A DNA stretch of 64,000 nt from contig NZ_LMFJ01000002.1 in NCBI RefSeq assembly GCF_001426755.1, forward strand, positions 410,038 to 474,037, read 5' to 3'. The first letter of the stretch is position 1. The number at the start of each line of letters is the position of its first letter. This DNA comes from Aeromicrobium sp. Root495 (lineage in GTDB: Bacteria > Actinomycetota > Actinomycetes > Propionibacteriales > Nocardioidaceae). The notes beneath the pieces were generated by a model. The model was not told the origin of the DNA and did not search any database. It saw only the letters and a list, made by a program, of their open reading frames with translations. Shown here piece after piece: positions 43,203-52,520 of this stretch. A program made the position numbers and the translations under genes.

Positions 43203-44749
43203 GGCGACTCCCCGCCGTCCTGCTGCTGCTGGCTCTCGCCGCGGCGGCAGGGGTGGGCGTCGCCCGCGCGCACTTCGAGTCGCAGGAGCGCGCGGTCGCC
43301 ATCGGGGCCCATGAGGCGACGTTGCGCCCCACCTTCTCGGGCAACGTCGTCATCAACGCCGGACCACTCCTCCCGCAGCTCCGCATCCCGTCGGACGCGC
43401 CGCTGGGGATCGGGGTGCGGCTCGACCTGGGCGACAGCGACTCCGGCAACCTCGACCAGGTCCTGTCGCGCGACGCGGTCATCGCGTCCCAGCCCGACGG
43501 CGAGATCGCCCGCATCCGCGACACCGTGCAGACCGTGTGGTGGCAGTCCGTCGCCCGTGGCGCGGGTGTCGCGCTGCTCGTGGTCCTGGTCGGTGTGGTG
43601 GGCTGGATCGCGGTGGGACCCGCCCGCCGCTCCGAGATCGTCCGGACGGTGCGTCGTCCGGGCCGCCGCGTCCTCGTGGGCCTGACGGCCGGCACGGTGG
43701 TGGCGGCGGCGGGCCTGGTCCTGGTCGCGGCGCCGCAGCCCGGCGGAGGCGCCACGCCTCCGGGGTGGGCGCCCATCCGCTCGGTCTTCCCCGAGCTCCC
43801 GTCCGACCCCGTCCTGGAGCGCCTCGAGGTCTCCACCGGCTCGGCCACGACGAGCGGGAAGTCGCTCGTCGAGGGTGCGGTGCGGACCTACCAGGAGTCG
43901 CAGAAGTTCTACGACACCCTGGCCACCACCGCGCGGTCCGTCACCGGGATCCGCGAGCCGGAGGAGGATCAGACGACGGCGGTGGTCGTCACCGACCGGC
44001 ACGACAACATTGCCATGGACCCGGTGGTGCGCGTCCTGGCCGACACGGCCCAGGCGAAGATCCTGCTCGACCTCGGCGACGACACGTCCAACGGCGCCTC
44101 GTGGGAGGAGTTCAGCATCAACTCCCTGGCGCGCATCTTCCGCGGGTTCGAGGTCGTCTCGGTGGCCGGGAACCACGACACCGGCACCATGGTGAAGAAG
44201 GCCATGCGGCGCAACGGCTTCACGCTCCTGTCCGGCGAGCCGGTCGACGTGGCCGGCATCCGCTTCATCGGCGACTCCGACCCCCGCAGCTCCGGCCTCA
44301 CGGCGGGGTACAGCGGCGACGAGTCCGACAACATCTCGGCCGTGCGCGAGCAGGACTCCACCCTCACCGAGGCCGCGTGCAAGGACGGTCGTTCGGCCGT
44401 GGCCATCACCCACAGCGCAGCCTCGTCCAAGAAGCTGGCGCGCTCGGGCTGCGTCGACCTCGTCCTCTCCGGTCACCTCCACCGCCAGGTGGGCCCGACG
44501 ACGGTCACCGGCGAGAACGGTCGCAGCACCACAGCGCTGACGACGGGCACCACGGGAGGCGCCGTGTACGCCTTCGCGCTCGGGACAGGCCTGCGGCGCG
44601 AGGCCCAGACCACGATCGTGACGTTCGAGGACGGCCGACCGGTGGGTCTGCAGGTCGTCCGGATCGAGCCCGGAGGCTCGATCGAGCCGGAGGACTACGT
44701 CCCGCTCACCCCGAGCCCGCGCGGCGACGACTCCAGCACCACGCCGTGA
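43181..44749 (+). CDS. Membrane metallophosphoesterase
   Basis: 522 residues from GTG 43181, inside the end of the HelD gene. Two or three transmembrane helices in the first 190 residues (VLLLLALAAAAGVGV, GVALLVVLVGVVGWI, VLVGLTAGTVVAAAGLVLVA). Calcineurin-like domain: VTDRHDN, LLDLGDDTSNG, VAGNHD (about 328), AITHSAAS and SGHLHRQVGP, the set that binds two metals. The catalytic domain is placed outside the membrane by helix count, which I infer. Substrate unknown (lipid phosphate, nucleotide or phosphoester are possible). Coupled to HelD. Confidence 0.85.
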   Translation: MALPTVLRRLPAVLLLLALAAAAGVGVARAHFESQERAVAIGAHEATLRPTFSGNVVINAGPLLPQLRIPSDAPLGIGVRLDLGDSDSGNLDQVLSRDAVIASQPDGEIARIRDTVQTVWWQSVARGAGVALLVVLVGVVGWIAVGPARRSEIVRTVRRPGRRVLVGLTAGTVVAAAGLVLVAAPQPGGGATPPGWAPIRSVFPELPSDPVLERLEVSTGSATTSGKSLVEGAVRTYQESQKFYDTLATTARSVTGIREPEEDQTTAVVVTDRHDNIAMDPVVRVLADTAQAKILLDLGDDTSNGASWEEFSINSLARIFRGFEVVSVAGNHDTGTMVKKAMRRNGFTLLSGEPVDVAGIRFIGDSDPRSSGLTAGYSGDESDNISAVREQDSTLTEAACKDGRSAVAITHSAASSKKLARSGCVDLVLSGHLHRQVGPTTVTGENGRSTTALTTGTTGGAVYAFALGTGLRREAQTTIVTFEDGRPVGLQVVRIEPGGSIEPEDYVPLTPSPRGDDSSTTP

Positions 44750-44768
44750 CCGTGCGGCCGGCCCGGGC

Positions 44769-45974
44769 CTAGCGGCAGCGCTGCAGGAGCAGGTGCGCGT
44801 ACGCCTCGGCGCACCGCACCACCTCGTCGATCGCCACCTGCTCGTCCACGGCGTGGGCGTCCTCGATGTGCCCCGGTCCGTACTGGACCGTGGGCACGCC
44901 GTGAGCCGCGTACTGGCGCAGGTCGGAGCCGTAGGGGGCTCCCACGAACGGCGGCGAGTCCGCGCCGGTGGCCTCGACGGCACGGGTGACGTCGGCGCCG
45001 AAGGCGTGACCGTCCGGGAGCGAGCCGGCGGCGAACCGCCCGCCGGGCCACGTGACCTGGACGGGGTGGTCGCGCAGCCAGGGGTCGTCGACCGAGGCGA
45101 CGGCCTGCTCGAACACCGCCGTGGCCTCGGCGAAGGACTCGCCCGGCATGATGCCGAAGCGTCCCTCGGCCACGAGCTGGTCGGGCACGGTGCTGGCCCA
45201 GTCGCCGGCCGACACGATGCCGACGCTGATGGGCCAGGGCCGCTCGCCGAACGGCGGGACCGTGAGACGGGCACGCTCGGCGTCGAGGCGGCGAAGAGCG
45301 GCGTGGACGTGCTCGAAGAGGTCGAGCGCGCTCACACCCTCGCCTGCGCGCGAGCCGTGCGTGGAGCGACCGCGCACCTCGAGGCGGAAGGTGAGGGCGC
45401 CGGCGTTGGCGGAGACCACGGTGCCTGCCGTGGGCTCGGCGATGAGGCACGCCGTGCCGGTGTGGCCGCGACGCAGCGTGGCGAACGTCCCGAGACCGCC
45501 GTCCTCCTCGCCGATGACGGTGTGCACCGCGAAGGGGCGGGTCAGCTGGTCGCCCACGGCGCGGACGGCGGCCAGGATGGCCACGACACCACCCTTCATG
45601 TCGCACACCCCGCGTCCGTACCACCGGCCGTCGGACTCGTGCAGGCCCCAGGGGTCGTGACCGGTCCACCAGTCGGGGTCGCCCGAGGGCACCACGTCGA
45701 CATGGCCGTTGAGGACGAGCTCGGGCGTGCCCTCGCCACCGCCGGTGCCGACGCAGCCCCACGCCTCGTGACGCTCGACCTCCTCGCCGGGGTAGTCGGG
45801 GTCGGCACGCAGCGCGTCGAGGTCGAGGGACCACAGGTCGACCTCCAGCCCGAGGCCCTGCATCGTGGCGGCGCACCAGCGCTGCGCCCCCACCTCGGCC
45901 TCGCTGCCACCCGTGCTGGCATAGCTGACGAGCTGCGCGAGGTCGCGCCGGATCAGGTCGACGTCGATGTCCAC
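44769..45974 (-). CDS. M20-family metallopeptidase/deacylase
   Basis: 401 residues from GTG 45974 (DIDVDLIRRDLAQLV). The metal and catalytic motifs of M20A (ArgE/DapE/ACY1) are in order: LNGHVDVVPSG (His, Asp), YGRGVCDMKGG (bridging Asp), IGEEDGG (Glu-Glu), AEPTAG and GHIEDAHAVDE (last His). A dimerisation domain with RLEVRGRSTHGS follows. It hydrolyses N-acyl amino acids or small peptides; the natural substrate is not evident. Convergent with the phosphoesterase gene; 20 bases apart. Confidence 0.9.
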   Translation of the reverse strand: MDIDVDLIRRDLAQLVSYASTGGSEAEVGAQRWCAATMQGLGLEVDLWSLDLDALRADPDYPGEEVERHEAWGCVGTGGGEGTPELVLNGHVDVVPSGDPDWWTGHDPWGLHESDGRWYGRGVCDMKGGVVAILAAVRAVGDQLTRPFAVHTVIGEEDGGLGTFATLRRGHTGTACLIAEPTAGTVVSANAGALTFRLEVRGRSTHGSRAGEGVSALDLFEHVHAALRRLDAERARLTVPPFGERPWPISVGIVSAGDWASTVPDQLVAEGRFGIMPGESFAEATAVFEQAVASVDDPWLRDHPVQVTWPGGRFAAGSLPDGHAFGADVTRAVEATGADSPPFVGAPYGSDLRQYAAHGVPTVQYGPGHIEDAHAVDEQVAIDEVVRCAEAYAHLLLQRCR

Positions 45975-46090
45975 GAGGCCAGTCTGGCAGCGCGCACCCC
46001 TCGGTCCGTGCACCGCTCCGGTCCGGCGGAGGACCAGGACGGTCCGGGTGGTCGCTCGTGCCGTCGGCCCGAGCCGCTAGGCTCTCTCCC

Positions 46091-46132
46091 ATGACAGCCC
46101 TTTCGACCATCACCTGGTGGCGCCTCCGCTAG
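46091..46132 (+). CDS. trpL: trp operon leader peptide
   Basis: ATG 46091 to TAG 46130, 13 residues: MTALSTITWWRLR. Two adjacent Trp codons (46115-46120) sit just before the stop, so ribosome stalling reports tryptophanyl-tRNA supply. The stop lies in the loop of a hairpin (CCTCC 46123-46127 with GGAGG 46134-46138). A terminator follows at 46152-46186, then the anthranilate synthase gene. The layout is that of classical transcription attenuation. Confidence 0.9.
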   Translation: MTALSTITWWRLR

Positions 46133-46151
46133 AGGAGGACTGTCCGCTGCA

Positions 46152-46186
46152 CGCCCAGACCCCTCGCACCGGGGCTGGGCGTTTTT
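46152..46186 (+). terminator. trp attenuator terminator
   Basis: CGCCCAG (46152-46158) pairs with CTGGGCG (46175-46181) and CCCC (46160-46163) with GGGG (46171-46174), one bulged A, 7-base loop, followed by TTTTT (46182-46186). An intrinsic terminator with T-tract, rare in this window. The GAGG of the upstream hairpin can pair instead with CCTC at 46162-46165, giving an antiterminator when the ribosome stalls on the Trp codons. Confidence 0.9.
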
Positions 46187-46225
46187 CGTCCCGTCCGCGG
46201 GCGAGCCCACGAGGAAGACCCAGAC

Positions 46226-48124
46226 ATGACCCAGCTCGACACCCTGCTCCAGCAGCCCGCGTGGGCCGTCATCCGCGTGCGCGACTCCGACGTCGTCACG
46301 CTCGTCGGTGGACCGCGCGTCGACGTCGACTCCTTCGCCGACATCCCCATGGAGCGGGTCGACAACGGCATCGCCTGGGACTCGTTGTCCCTCGTGCCGT
46401 TCGCCCAGGTGCGTGAGCGTGGCTTCGAGGCGCAGCAGGACGGCACCCCGCTCAGCGTCATCCGCGCCGACCTCGGCGCCGAGGTGGCCCTCGCGGAGCT
46501 CCTCGACCAGCTGCCCGACACCCCCATCGAGTTCGTCGAGCGCGGCGGGTTCGAGACCTCCGACGACGACTACGCCCAGGTGGTCCGCCAGATCATCGAC
46601 GAGGAGATCGGCCAGGGCGAGGGCGCCAACCTCGTGATCGGTCGGCACTACCGCGCCCAGGTCTCCGACTGGGGCCACGACCGTGCCCTCACGGTCTTCC
46701 GCCGGCTGCTCGAGCGCGAGCGCGGCGCCTTCTGGACGTTCTGCATCTTCACGGGCGACCGCTACCTCATCGGCGCCTCCCCCGAGCGCCACGTGAGCGT
46801 CGAGGCGGGCCAGGTCCGCATGAACCCCATCAGCGGCACGTTCCGCATGCGCGGCCTCGAGACGCAGGCCGACCGCAAGCGCGAGCTGCTCCGCTTCCTC
46901 GCCGACGAGAAGGAGATCTACGAGCTCTTCATGGTCGTCGACGAGGAGCTCAAGATGATGTGCGACATCTGCCACGAGGGCGGGCTCGTGCTGGGTCCGT
47001 ACCTCAAGCCGATGAGCCACCTCGTCCACACCGAGTACCTCCTGGCGGGACGGACCGACCGCGACGTCCGGGCCGTGCTGCGCGACTCCATGTTCGCCGC
47101 CACCGTCACGGGCAGCCCGGTGGAGAACGCGTGCCGCCTCATCGCCCGCTACGAGCCGCAGGGCCGCGGGTACTACGCCTCCATCGGCGCGCTCATCGGC
47201 CACGACGCCGACGGCCTGCCCATGGCCGACGCTCCCATCTTCATCCGCACCGCCGACGTCGACCTCGAGGGACACCTCAAGGTCACCGCCGGCGCCACGC
47301 TCGTCCGCGACTCCGACCCCGCCTACGAGACGCAGGAGACGTGGGCCAAGGCATCGGGCATCCTGTCGGCCTTCGGGCTCGTCGAGGCTGCCCCGGTCCC
47401 TGCCACGGCACCGGGCACGCTCGACCCCGACGCCTACACGCGCGACGACGAGGTGCTCATCGCGCTCGGCTCCCGCAACCAGCGGCTCAGCCAGTTCTGG
47501 CTCACCGACCAGTCCGGTGCGGCCCCCGAGGCCACGCTCCGGGGCAAGCGCGTCCTCGTGGTGGACGGCGAGGACGACTTCGTGAACATGCTCGGCCACG
47601 TCTTCGGCGTGCTCGGCCTCACGACCGACGTCGTGCGGCACGACCACTATGCGCAGTGGGCCGACGACGGTCACGCGCTCGACCACTACGACCTCGTCGT
47701 GGTGGGCCCCGGTCCGGGCGACCCCCGCGACACCGACGACGCCAAGATCGCCGTCATCGGCGGCGTGGTCCAGGACCTGCTCGCGCGCGAGCAGCCCTTC
47801 CTCGCGGTCTGCCTCGGCCACCAGGTGCTGAGCCGCACCATCGGTCTCGACCTGGTGTTCAAGGACATCGTCTTCCAGGGCACGCAGAGCCGGCTGCCGG
47901 TGCTGGGTCGTCAGGAGACCGTGGGGTTCTACAACACCTTCGTGGCCCGTGTGCCGGACGCGGGACTGCCCGACGGCGTGACCGTGGAGCGCGACGAGGC
48001 CACGGGCGACATCCACCTCGTGGCAGGCCCGCACTACCGCGGCGTGCAGTTCCACGCCGAGTCGGTCCTCACCCAGAACGGGTTCGGGATCCTGCGCGAC
48101 CTCGTGCTCGACCTCATCGGCTGA
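46226..48124 (+). CDS. trpE: Anthranilate synthase, fused TrpE-TrpG
   Basis: 632 residues. Chorismate-binding half (1 to about 395): VIGRHYRAQVSDWG, GASPERHVSVEAGQVRMNPISGTFRMRG, MVVDEELKMMCDICHEGG. Glutaminase half from about residue 440: GKRVLVVDGEDDFVNML, AVCLGHQ (Cys 529), VQFHAES (His 610, Glu 612). It makes anthranilate from chorismate and glutamine. The size and layout also match PhzE-like proteins, but the trp attenuator upstream and absence of phenazine genes favour tryptophan synthesis. The other trp genes are not in the window, so this is a single-gene unit. Confidence 0.9.
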   Translation: MTQLDTLLQQPAWAVIRVRDSDVVTLVGGPRVDVDSFADIPMERVDNGIAWDSLSLVPFAQVRERGFEAQQDGTPLSVIRADLGAEVALAELLDQLPDTPIEFVERGGFETSDDDYAQVVRQIIDEEIGQGEGANLVIGRHYRAQVSDWGHDRALTVFRRLLERERGAFWTFCIFTGDRYLIGASPERHVSVEAGQVRMNPISGTFRMRGLETQADRKRELLRFLADEKEIYELFMVVDEELKMMCDICHEGGLVLGPYLKPMSHLVHTEYLLAGRTDRDVRAVLRDSMFAATVTGSPVENACRLIARYEPQGRGYYASIGALIGHDADGLPMADAPIFIRTADVDLEGHLKVTAGATLVRDSDPAYETQETWAKASGILSAFGLVEAAPVPATAPGTLDPDAYTRDDEVLIALGSRNQRLSQFWLTDQSGAAPEATLRGKRVLVVDGEDDFVNMLGHVFGVLGLTTDVVRHDHYAQWADDGHALDHYDLVVVGPGPGDPRDTDDAKIAVIGGVVQDLLAREQPFLAVCLGHQVLSRTIGLDLVFKDIVFQGTQSRLPVLGRQETVGFYNTFVARVPDAGLPDGVTVERDEATGDIHLVAGPHYRGVQFHAESVLTQNGFGILRDLVLDLIG

Positions 48125-48125
48125 G

Positions 48126-48326
48126 TCAGGAGCGGGCGCGCAGCGCGTCAGGCTTGTGCGCGGCCCGGGCGCCGGTCTTCTCGCTCTCGACCACGAACAT
48201 GGGCTCGTCCTCGGACGCCCGCCACTGCTGCTTGGCGAGCTGGAAGTCCTTGGTCTTGCGCTCGACGATCTTCCCGTGCGTGGTGCCCTGGGACGTGTCC
48301 CAGCTGACCTTGTCTCCGACCTTCAT
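48126..48326 (-). CDS. Small TUDOR-like protein (HVA1/DUF2945)
   Basis: 66 residues from ATG 48326, overlapping the EamA stop (ATGA). KVGDKVSWDTSQGTTHGKIVERKT and EPMFVVESEKTGARAAHKPDALR match the 'hypervirulence-associated' TUDOR domain family. Small basic cytoplasmic proteins of unknown role, presumed to bind nucleic acid or peptides. Translationally coupled to the transporter and convergent with the anthranilate synthase gene, 1 base apart. Cell-type significance cannot be inferred from the family name. Confidence 0.85.
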   Translation of the reverse strand: MKVGDKVSWDTSQGTTHGKIVERKTKDFQLAKQQWRASEDEPMFVVESEKTGARAAHKPDALRARS

Positions 48327-49243
48327 GCCTCCACGGTGCGACGGTCCTCGTCCTCGCGCATCTCGGGGCGGCGAGGCCTGTAGCGCGTGACGGCGACACC
48401 GGCGAGACACAACGCACCGCCGACGAACGCGAGCGGAGCCGGCACCTCGCTGAGCACGACCCAGGAGATGAGGGTGGCGACCGCCGGCACGAGGTACGTG
48501 GTGGACGCCACCTGGCCGGCCGAGAGGCGCTTGAGCGCGTACGACCACGTGCTGAAGCCGACGGCCGTGGGGAAGATGCCGAGGTACACGAGCCAGGCGA
48601 TGTCGGAGCCCGAGGCGTCGCCCAGCTGGCGCACGAGCGCCGGGGCGAACGGCAGGCACACCACGGCGCCGATGCAGCACGCCATCCAGACGGACATGGC
48701 CGGCGTGACCGTGACGAGGGTGGGCTTCTGCGCCAGGACCCCGACGGCGTAGAACACCGCAGCCGCGAGGCACAGGACCACACCGGTGGAGCTGGCCGAT
48801 CCGACGGACGAGCTGTGCTGGGTGCTGACGGCGATGACGGCCACGCCCGCGAAGGCGACGGCGATCCCGACGAGCAGCGGCTTGGGGAAGCCCTCCTTGA
48901 GGATCCACCCGGCCAGCAGCGCGATCAGGATGGGGCCGATGTTGACCACGAGGGCCGACGTGCCTGCGTCGAGGTAGGTCTCGCCCGCGTTGAGAGCCAC
49001 GTTGTACGCGCCGAACCAGACGACGCCGTAGAGCACGACGAGGCCGAGCGTGCCGCCGCGAGGGAAGGTCTGCTTCCATGGCTTGGCCACGAGGGTGAGG
49101 GCGAGGGCACCGATGAGCAGCCGCCCGAGCGACAGGGGACCGGGCTCGAAGGCGTCGCCCGCGGCCCGGATGCCCACGAAGGCCGACGCCCAGAGCACGA
49201 CGGTGACGACCAGTGCGGGGACGGACAGGTCGCGGGAGCTCAC
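48323..49243 (-). CDS. EamA-type (DMT) transporter
   Basis: 306 residues with ten predicted helices in two EamA halves: VVTVVLWASAFVGIRAAG and PLSLGRLLIGALALTLV in the first, CLAAAVFYAVGVLAQKP and TTYLVPAVATLISWVVLSEVPAP in the second. These drug/metabolite transporters export small metabolites, often amino acids, from the cytoplasm. The last 18 residues are charged and cytoplasmic. Substrate not known. Coupled to the small TUDOR-like gene. Confidence 0.9.
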   Translation of the reverse strand: MSSRDLSVPALVVTVVLWASAFVGIRAAGDAFEPGPLSLGRLLIGALALTLVAKPWKQTFPRGGTLGLVVLYGVVWFGAYNVALNAGETYLDAGTSALVVNIGPILIALLAGWILKEGFPKPLLVGIAVAFAGVAVIAVSTQHSSSVGSASSTGVVLCLAAAVFYAVGVLAQKPTLVTVTPAMSVWMACCIGAVVCLPFAPALVRQLGDASGSDIAWLVYLGIFPTAVGFSTWSYALKRLSAGQVASTTYLVPAVATLISWVVLSEVPAPLAFVGGALCLAGVAVTRYRPRRPEMREDEDRRTVEA

Positions 49244-49347
49244 GTCGACAACCTAGGGGTCGCCCCGGACAGGGGCGAGCAGGGTTCCGGTCAGGTCACC
49301 GCAAGATCCCGTCACCCCGGCGCACCGTCCCGACCCCTCACGACGAC

Positions 49348-49376
49348 GGACCCAGGGAGCAGTGCTCCCTGGGTCC
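49348..49376. terminator. Perfect 13-bp stem after the pepD-like gene
   Basis: GGACCCAGGGAGC (49348-49360) and GCTCCCTGGGTCC (49364-49376) pair fully, loop AGT. It lies 21 bases downstream of the minus-strand protease stop and separates it from the EamA gene. There is no T-tract, as is common for actinobacterial terminators. Confidence 0.7.
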
Positions 49377-49396
49377 GACGTCGGGGTGATGCGCGA

Positions 49397-50989
49397 TCAG
49401 CCCTCGGTGTCTCCGCCGTCGGACTCGAGGGTCACCTTGGTGGTGGCCGTCTTGCCGTCACGCTGGTACGTCACCGTGACCTCCTCGCCGGGCTGGTAGC
49501 CGCGGATCGAGGCCACGAGCGCGTTGGAGCTGCCCACGGGGATGTCGTTCACGGCCGTGATGATGTCGCCCTTCTTGAGGCCGGCCTTCGCGCCGGCGCT
49601 GCCGTCGGTGACCTTCTCGACCTCGGCGCCGATGCCCGTGATGTCGTCGGTGGAGACCGCCGGCGACACGGTGACACCGATGCGGGCGTGCTCGACCTTC
49701 TCGCCCTTGGCCAGTCGCTGGGCGACGTTCTTCGCCAGGTCGACGGGGATCGCGAAGCCCAGGCCGATGGAGCCGGAGTCGGCGCTCGTGGAGCCGTTGG
49801 AACGGATCGCGGAGTTGATGGCGATGACGCGTCCCTTCAGGTCGACGAGCGGGCCGCCGGAGTTGCCCGGGTTGATGGCCGCGTCGGTCTGCACCGCGGG
49901 GAAGACCGTGGTGTCGCCGCCGGTGCCGTCGCTCGAGGCGACCGGTCGGTTGAGCGCAGAGATGATGCCGCTCGTCACGGTGCTCTCGAGACCGAACGGC
50001 GAGCCGATGGCCACGACGTCCTGGCCGACCTTCAGGTCGGCCGAGCTGCCCAGCGTGGCGGGCGTGAGCCCGGTCTTGCCGTCGACCTTGATGACGGCGA
50101 GGTCGGTCTTGGGGTCGCGACCCAGGATCTTGGCCTTGGCGTTGGTCCCGTCGCTGAACGCGACCGTGACGGTGCCGCCCTCGGCGGCGACCTCGACGAC
50201 GTGGTTGTTGGTCATGATCTCGCCGTCGGAGGTGAGGATGATGCCCGTGCCGGAGCCGGCCTCGCCGGACCCGGAGACGTTGATCTGGACCGTGGACGGC
50301 AGGACGGCGGTGGCCACCTTCTCGACCTGGCCGGCCGGGGTGTCGTCGCCCGTGCTGGAGGTGTCGGCCTCGAGGGCCGAGACGGTGGAGGTTCCGCCGT
50401 CGTCGCCGCGGAGCTCGTCATAGCCCCATGCGCCGCCGACGCCTGCGGCACCGGCGAGCACCACGAGGGCGAGCGCGCCCGCGAGCCGACGTCCGCCCTT
50501 GCGCGGCTTGTCGGGGCCGGACGAGGAGGGCGCCGGCGCTGCGGCCACGCCGAACGGGTGGCCGGACCCCTCGGCGTGGGACGGCTGCTCGGCGGTGGGG
50601 TGCGACGAGGCCTGGGGCGCGGCGTAGGGGTCAGACCCGTAGGTGTTGCCACCCGAGAGCTGGGTGTCGGCCGGCTGCTGCGGCGTGGGCTGCGTGACGG
50701 CCGTGGGGAAGCTGACCGTGGGCTCGTCGCCGGCGGGCGGCTGCTGCGGCCGGCTCGAGGCATCGGGCGACTCGAACCGGTGCGTGTAGGGGTCGGACGC
50801 GGGCGCGGGCTGCTCCGGCTCACGCTCCGGGGGGACCGAGGACGACGGCGCAGCGGGGGCAGAGCCGGTCGGTGCCTCGCCCTGCGGGGCGGGGTCGTGC
50901 GGGGCGGGCGTCTGCTCGGACGCGTCGTCGCCTCGCTGCGTCGGCGGGACGTAAGGGCGCGCGGCGAAGGGATCGTTCGGGTCGGTCAT
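49397..50989 (-). CDS. HtrA/PepD-like membrane serine protease
   Basis: 530 residues from ATG 50989. A long Pro/Ala/Ser-rich cytoplasmic tail (1 to about 165) is followed by one transmembrane helix (LAGALALVVLAGAAGVGGAWGY). The S1C protease domain carries His (TNNHVVEV), Asp (KTDLAVIKVD) and Ser (NPGNSGGPLVDL). A single PDZ domain closes it (about 430-515, GAKAGLKKGDIITAVNDIPVGS). It degrades misfolded envelope proteins outside the membrane. In Mycobacterium, pepD follows mprAB, and the same order is seen here. Confidence 0.93.
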   Translation of the reverse strand: MTDPNDPFAARPYVPPTQRGDDASEQTPAPHDPAPQGEAPTGSAPAAPSSSVPPEREPEQPAPASDPYTHRFESPDASSRPQQPPAGDEPTVSFPTAVTQPTPQQPADTQLSGGNTYGSDPYAAPQASSHPTAEQPSHAEGSGHPFGVAAAPAPSSSGPDKPRKGGRRLAGALALVVLAGAAGVGGAWGYDELRGDDGGTSTVSALEADTSSTGDDTPAGQVEKVATAVLPSTVQINVSGSGEAGSGTGIILTSDGEIMTNNHVVEVAAEGGTVTVAFSDGTNAKAKILGRDPKTDLAVIKVDGKTGLTPATLGSSADLKVGQDVVAIGSPFGLESTVTSGIISALNRPVASSDGTGGDTTVFPAVQTDAAINPGNSGGPLVDLKGRVIAINSAIRSNGSTSADSGSIGLGFAIPVDLAKNVAQRLAKGEKVEHARIGVTVSPAVSTDDITGIGAEVEKVTDGSAGAKAGLKKGDIITAVNDIPVGSSNALVASIRGYQPGEEVTVTYQRDGKTATTKVTLESDGGDTEG

Positions 50990-51071
50990 GGGACAAGATT
51001 CTTCCGTATCTCTGAGAACCCGCTGAGCCACGCGTGTGAGTCCGAGAAGATCTTGGCCCTGACCTGGGCGT

Positions 51072-52520
51072 TTAGCCCTCCGATGCCAGGGGAAGCGTCA
51101 TCGTGAAGACACTTCCCTCGCCGGGCGCGGACGCAGCGCTCACGGTGCCGCCGTGGCGCTCGGCGGCCCTGCGGACGATCGAGAGGCCGAGGCCGGAGCC
51201 GGGCAGGGTGCGGGCCTCGCTCGAGCGGTAGAACCGGTCGAACACGTGCGGGAGGTCCTCGGCGGAGATGCCGGGGCCCTCGTCGGACACGACGACCTGA
51301 CCGCCCGTGAGGCGGACCGTCACCGTGCCGTCGGGAGGGCTCCACTTCACGGCGTTGTCGAGCAGGTTGGTGACGGCGCGCTCGAGCAGAGGCGGCTCGC
51401 CGAGGACCTGCCACGTCTCCAGCTCGACGTCGAGCGTGACGCCCGCGGCGCGTGGCCTGACGCGGTCGACGGCGGCCTGGACGACGTCGGCGAGGTCGAG
51501 CTCCTCGGGGTCGCGGCCGACCGGGTCCTCGCGCGCGAGCTCCACGAGGTCGCCCACGAGCGTCGTGAGCTCGTGCAGCTGCGCGCGGACGTCGTCCATG
51601 ATCTCGCGGCGCTGGCCCTCGGAGAGGCTGCGTTCCTGGTCCTCCGCGGCCTGGCCGAGCAGCTCGATGTTGGTGCGCAGGCTCGTGAGCGGCGTGCGCA
51701 GCTCGTGCCCGGCGTCGGCTACGAGCTGACGCTGACGCTCCTGCGACGCGTCGAGGGCGAGGAGCATCTGGTTGAAGGCGATCGTGAGGCGGGCCAGCTC
51801 GTCGGTGCCGGTGACCTCGATGGGCGTGAGCTCCGCCGTGCGGGCCACGTTCTCGATGGCGCCCGTGAGCCTGCGGACGGGGCGCAGGCCGTTGGTGGCC
51901 ACCGCCCAGCCGGCGACCGTCGCGACGAACACGCCGCCGAGCGTGCTGATGATGAGGATGAGGCGGAGTCGCTCGAGCGCGTCCTGCTGACCCTCCATGG
52001 ACTGCGCCAGCACGAGTGCGGTGCCGTTTCCGGCCTGGATCGCCACGACCCGGTAGGGCCGCCCGCTGATCTTGACCGACCGGGCCGACTCCGCTGTCTC
52101 GCCGATGGAGACCTCGAGCTCCTGGTAGCCGATGTACGGCCGGGCCGCCGTGCCGAGGTCGGAGAACAGTCGTCCGCCGCGGACCACGGCGACCTTGACG
52201 TCGGCGAGGGCGAGCGAGGCCGTGGGCGTGCCCTGGATGGTCTGCTCGGCGAACCCCGCCTCCACGGCCGTGTGGGCCCGGCGGAGGAGCGACTCGTCGA
52301 GGGACGTGTTGAACTGCGCGCGCACCGTGACGTAGAGACCGATGCTGACGACGGCGAGGATCCCGACGACGGCTGCAGCGGTCAGGGCGACCACGCGAGT
52401 GGCGAGCGAGGCGCGACTCGTGAGCGGCTGGATGCGTTCGTGGACGGCCTCGATGGTCCGGTCCACGGCTTCACGCGGCCGCCCCAGGGCGGTGCCCCGA
52501 GGGGACCCGGGCTGGCTCAC
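51072..52520 (-). CDS. mprB: Sensor histidine kinase, MprB-like
   Basis: 482 residues from GTG 52520, overlapping the regulator stop. Two transmembrane helices (about 40-62 and 182-205) bracket a sensor region of about 120 residues outside the cell. HAMP region follows, then the H-box [16 protein letters not shown]-box [12 protein letters not shown]1 DEGPGIS, F-box DRFYRS and G2 GSGLGLSIV. It autophosphorylates on His and passes phosphate to the MprA-like regulator. Synteny with pepD suggests an envelope-stress sensor. The 82-base gap to pepD allows a separate promoter. Confidence 0.88.
   Translation of the reverse strand: MSQPGSPRGTALGRPREAVDRTIEAVHERIQPLTSRASLATRVVALTAAAVVGILAVVSIGLYVTVRAQFNTSLDESLLRRAHTAVEAGFAEQTIQGTPTASLALADVKVAVVRGGRLFSDLGTAARPYIGYQELEVSIGETAESARSVKISGRPYRVVAIQAGNGTALVLAQSMEGQQDALERLRLILIISTLGGVFVATVAGWAVATNGLRPVRRLTGAIENVARTAELTPIEVTGTDELARLTIAFNQMLLALDASQERQRQLVADAGHELRTPLTSLRTNIELLGQAAEDQERSLSEGQRREIMDDVRAQLHELTTLVGDLVELAREDPVGRDPEELDLADVVQAAVDRVRPRAAGVTLDVELETWQVLGEPPLLERAVTNLLDNAVKWSPPDGTVTVRLTGGQVVVSDEGPGISAEDLPHVFDRFYRSSEARTLPGSGLGLSIVRRAAERHGGTVSAASAPGEGSVFTMTLPLASEG

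Noticed and set aside
46226-48124. Phenazine (PhzE) biosynthesis
   Set aside because: No other phz-type gene in the window, and a tryptophan attenuator controls the gene.
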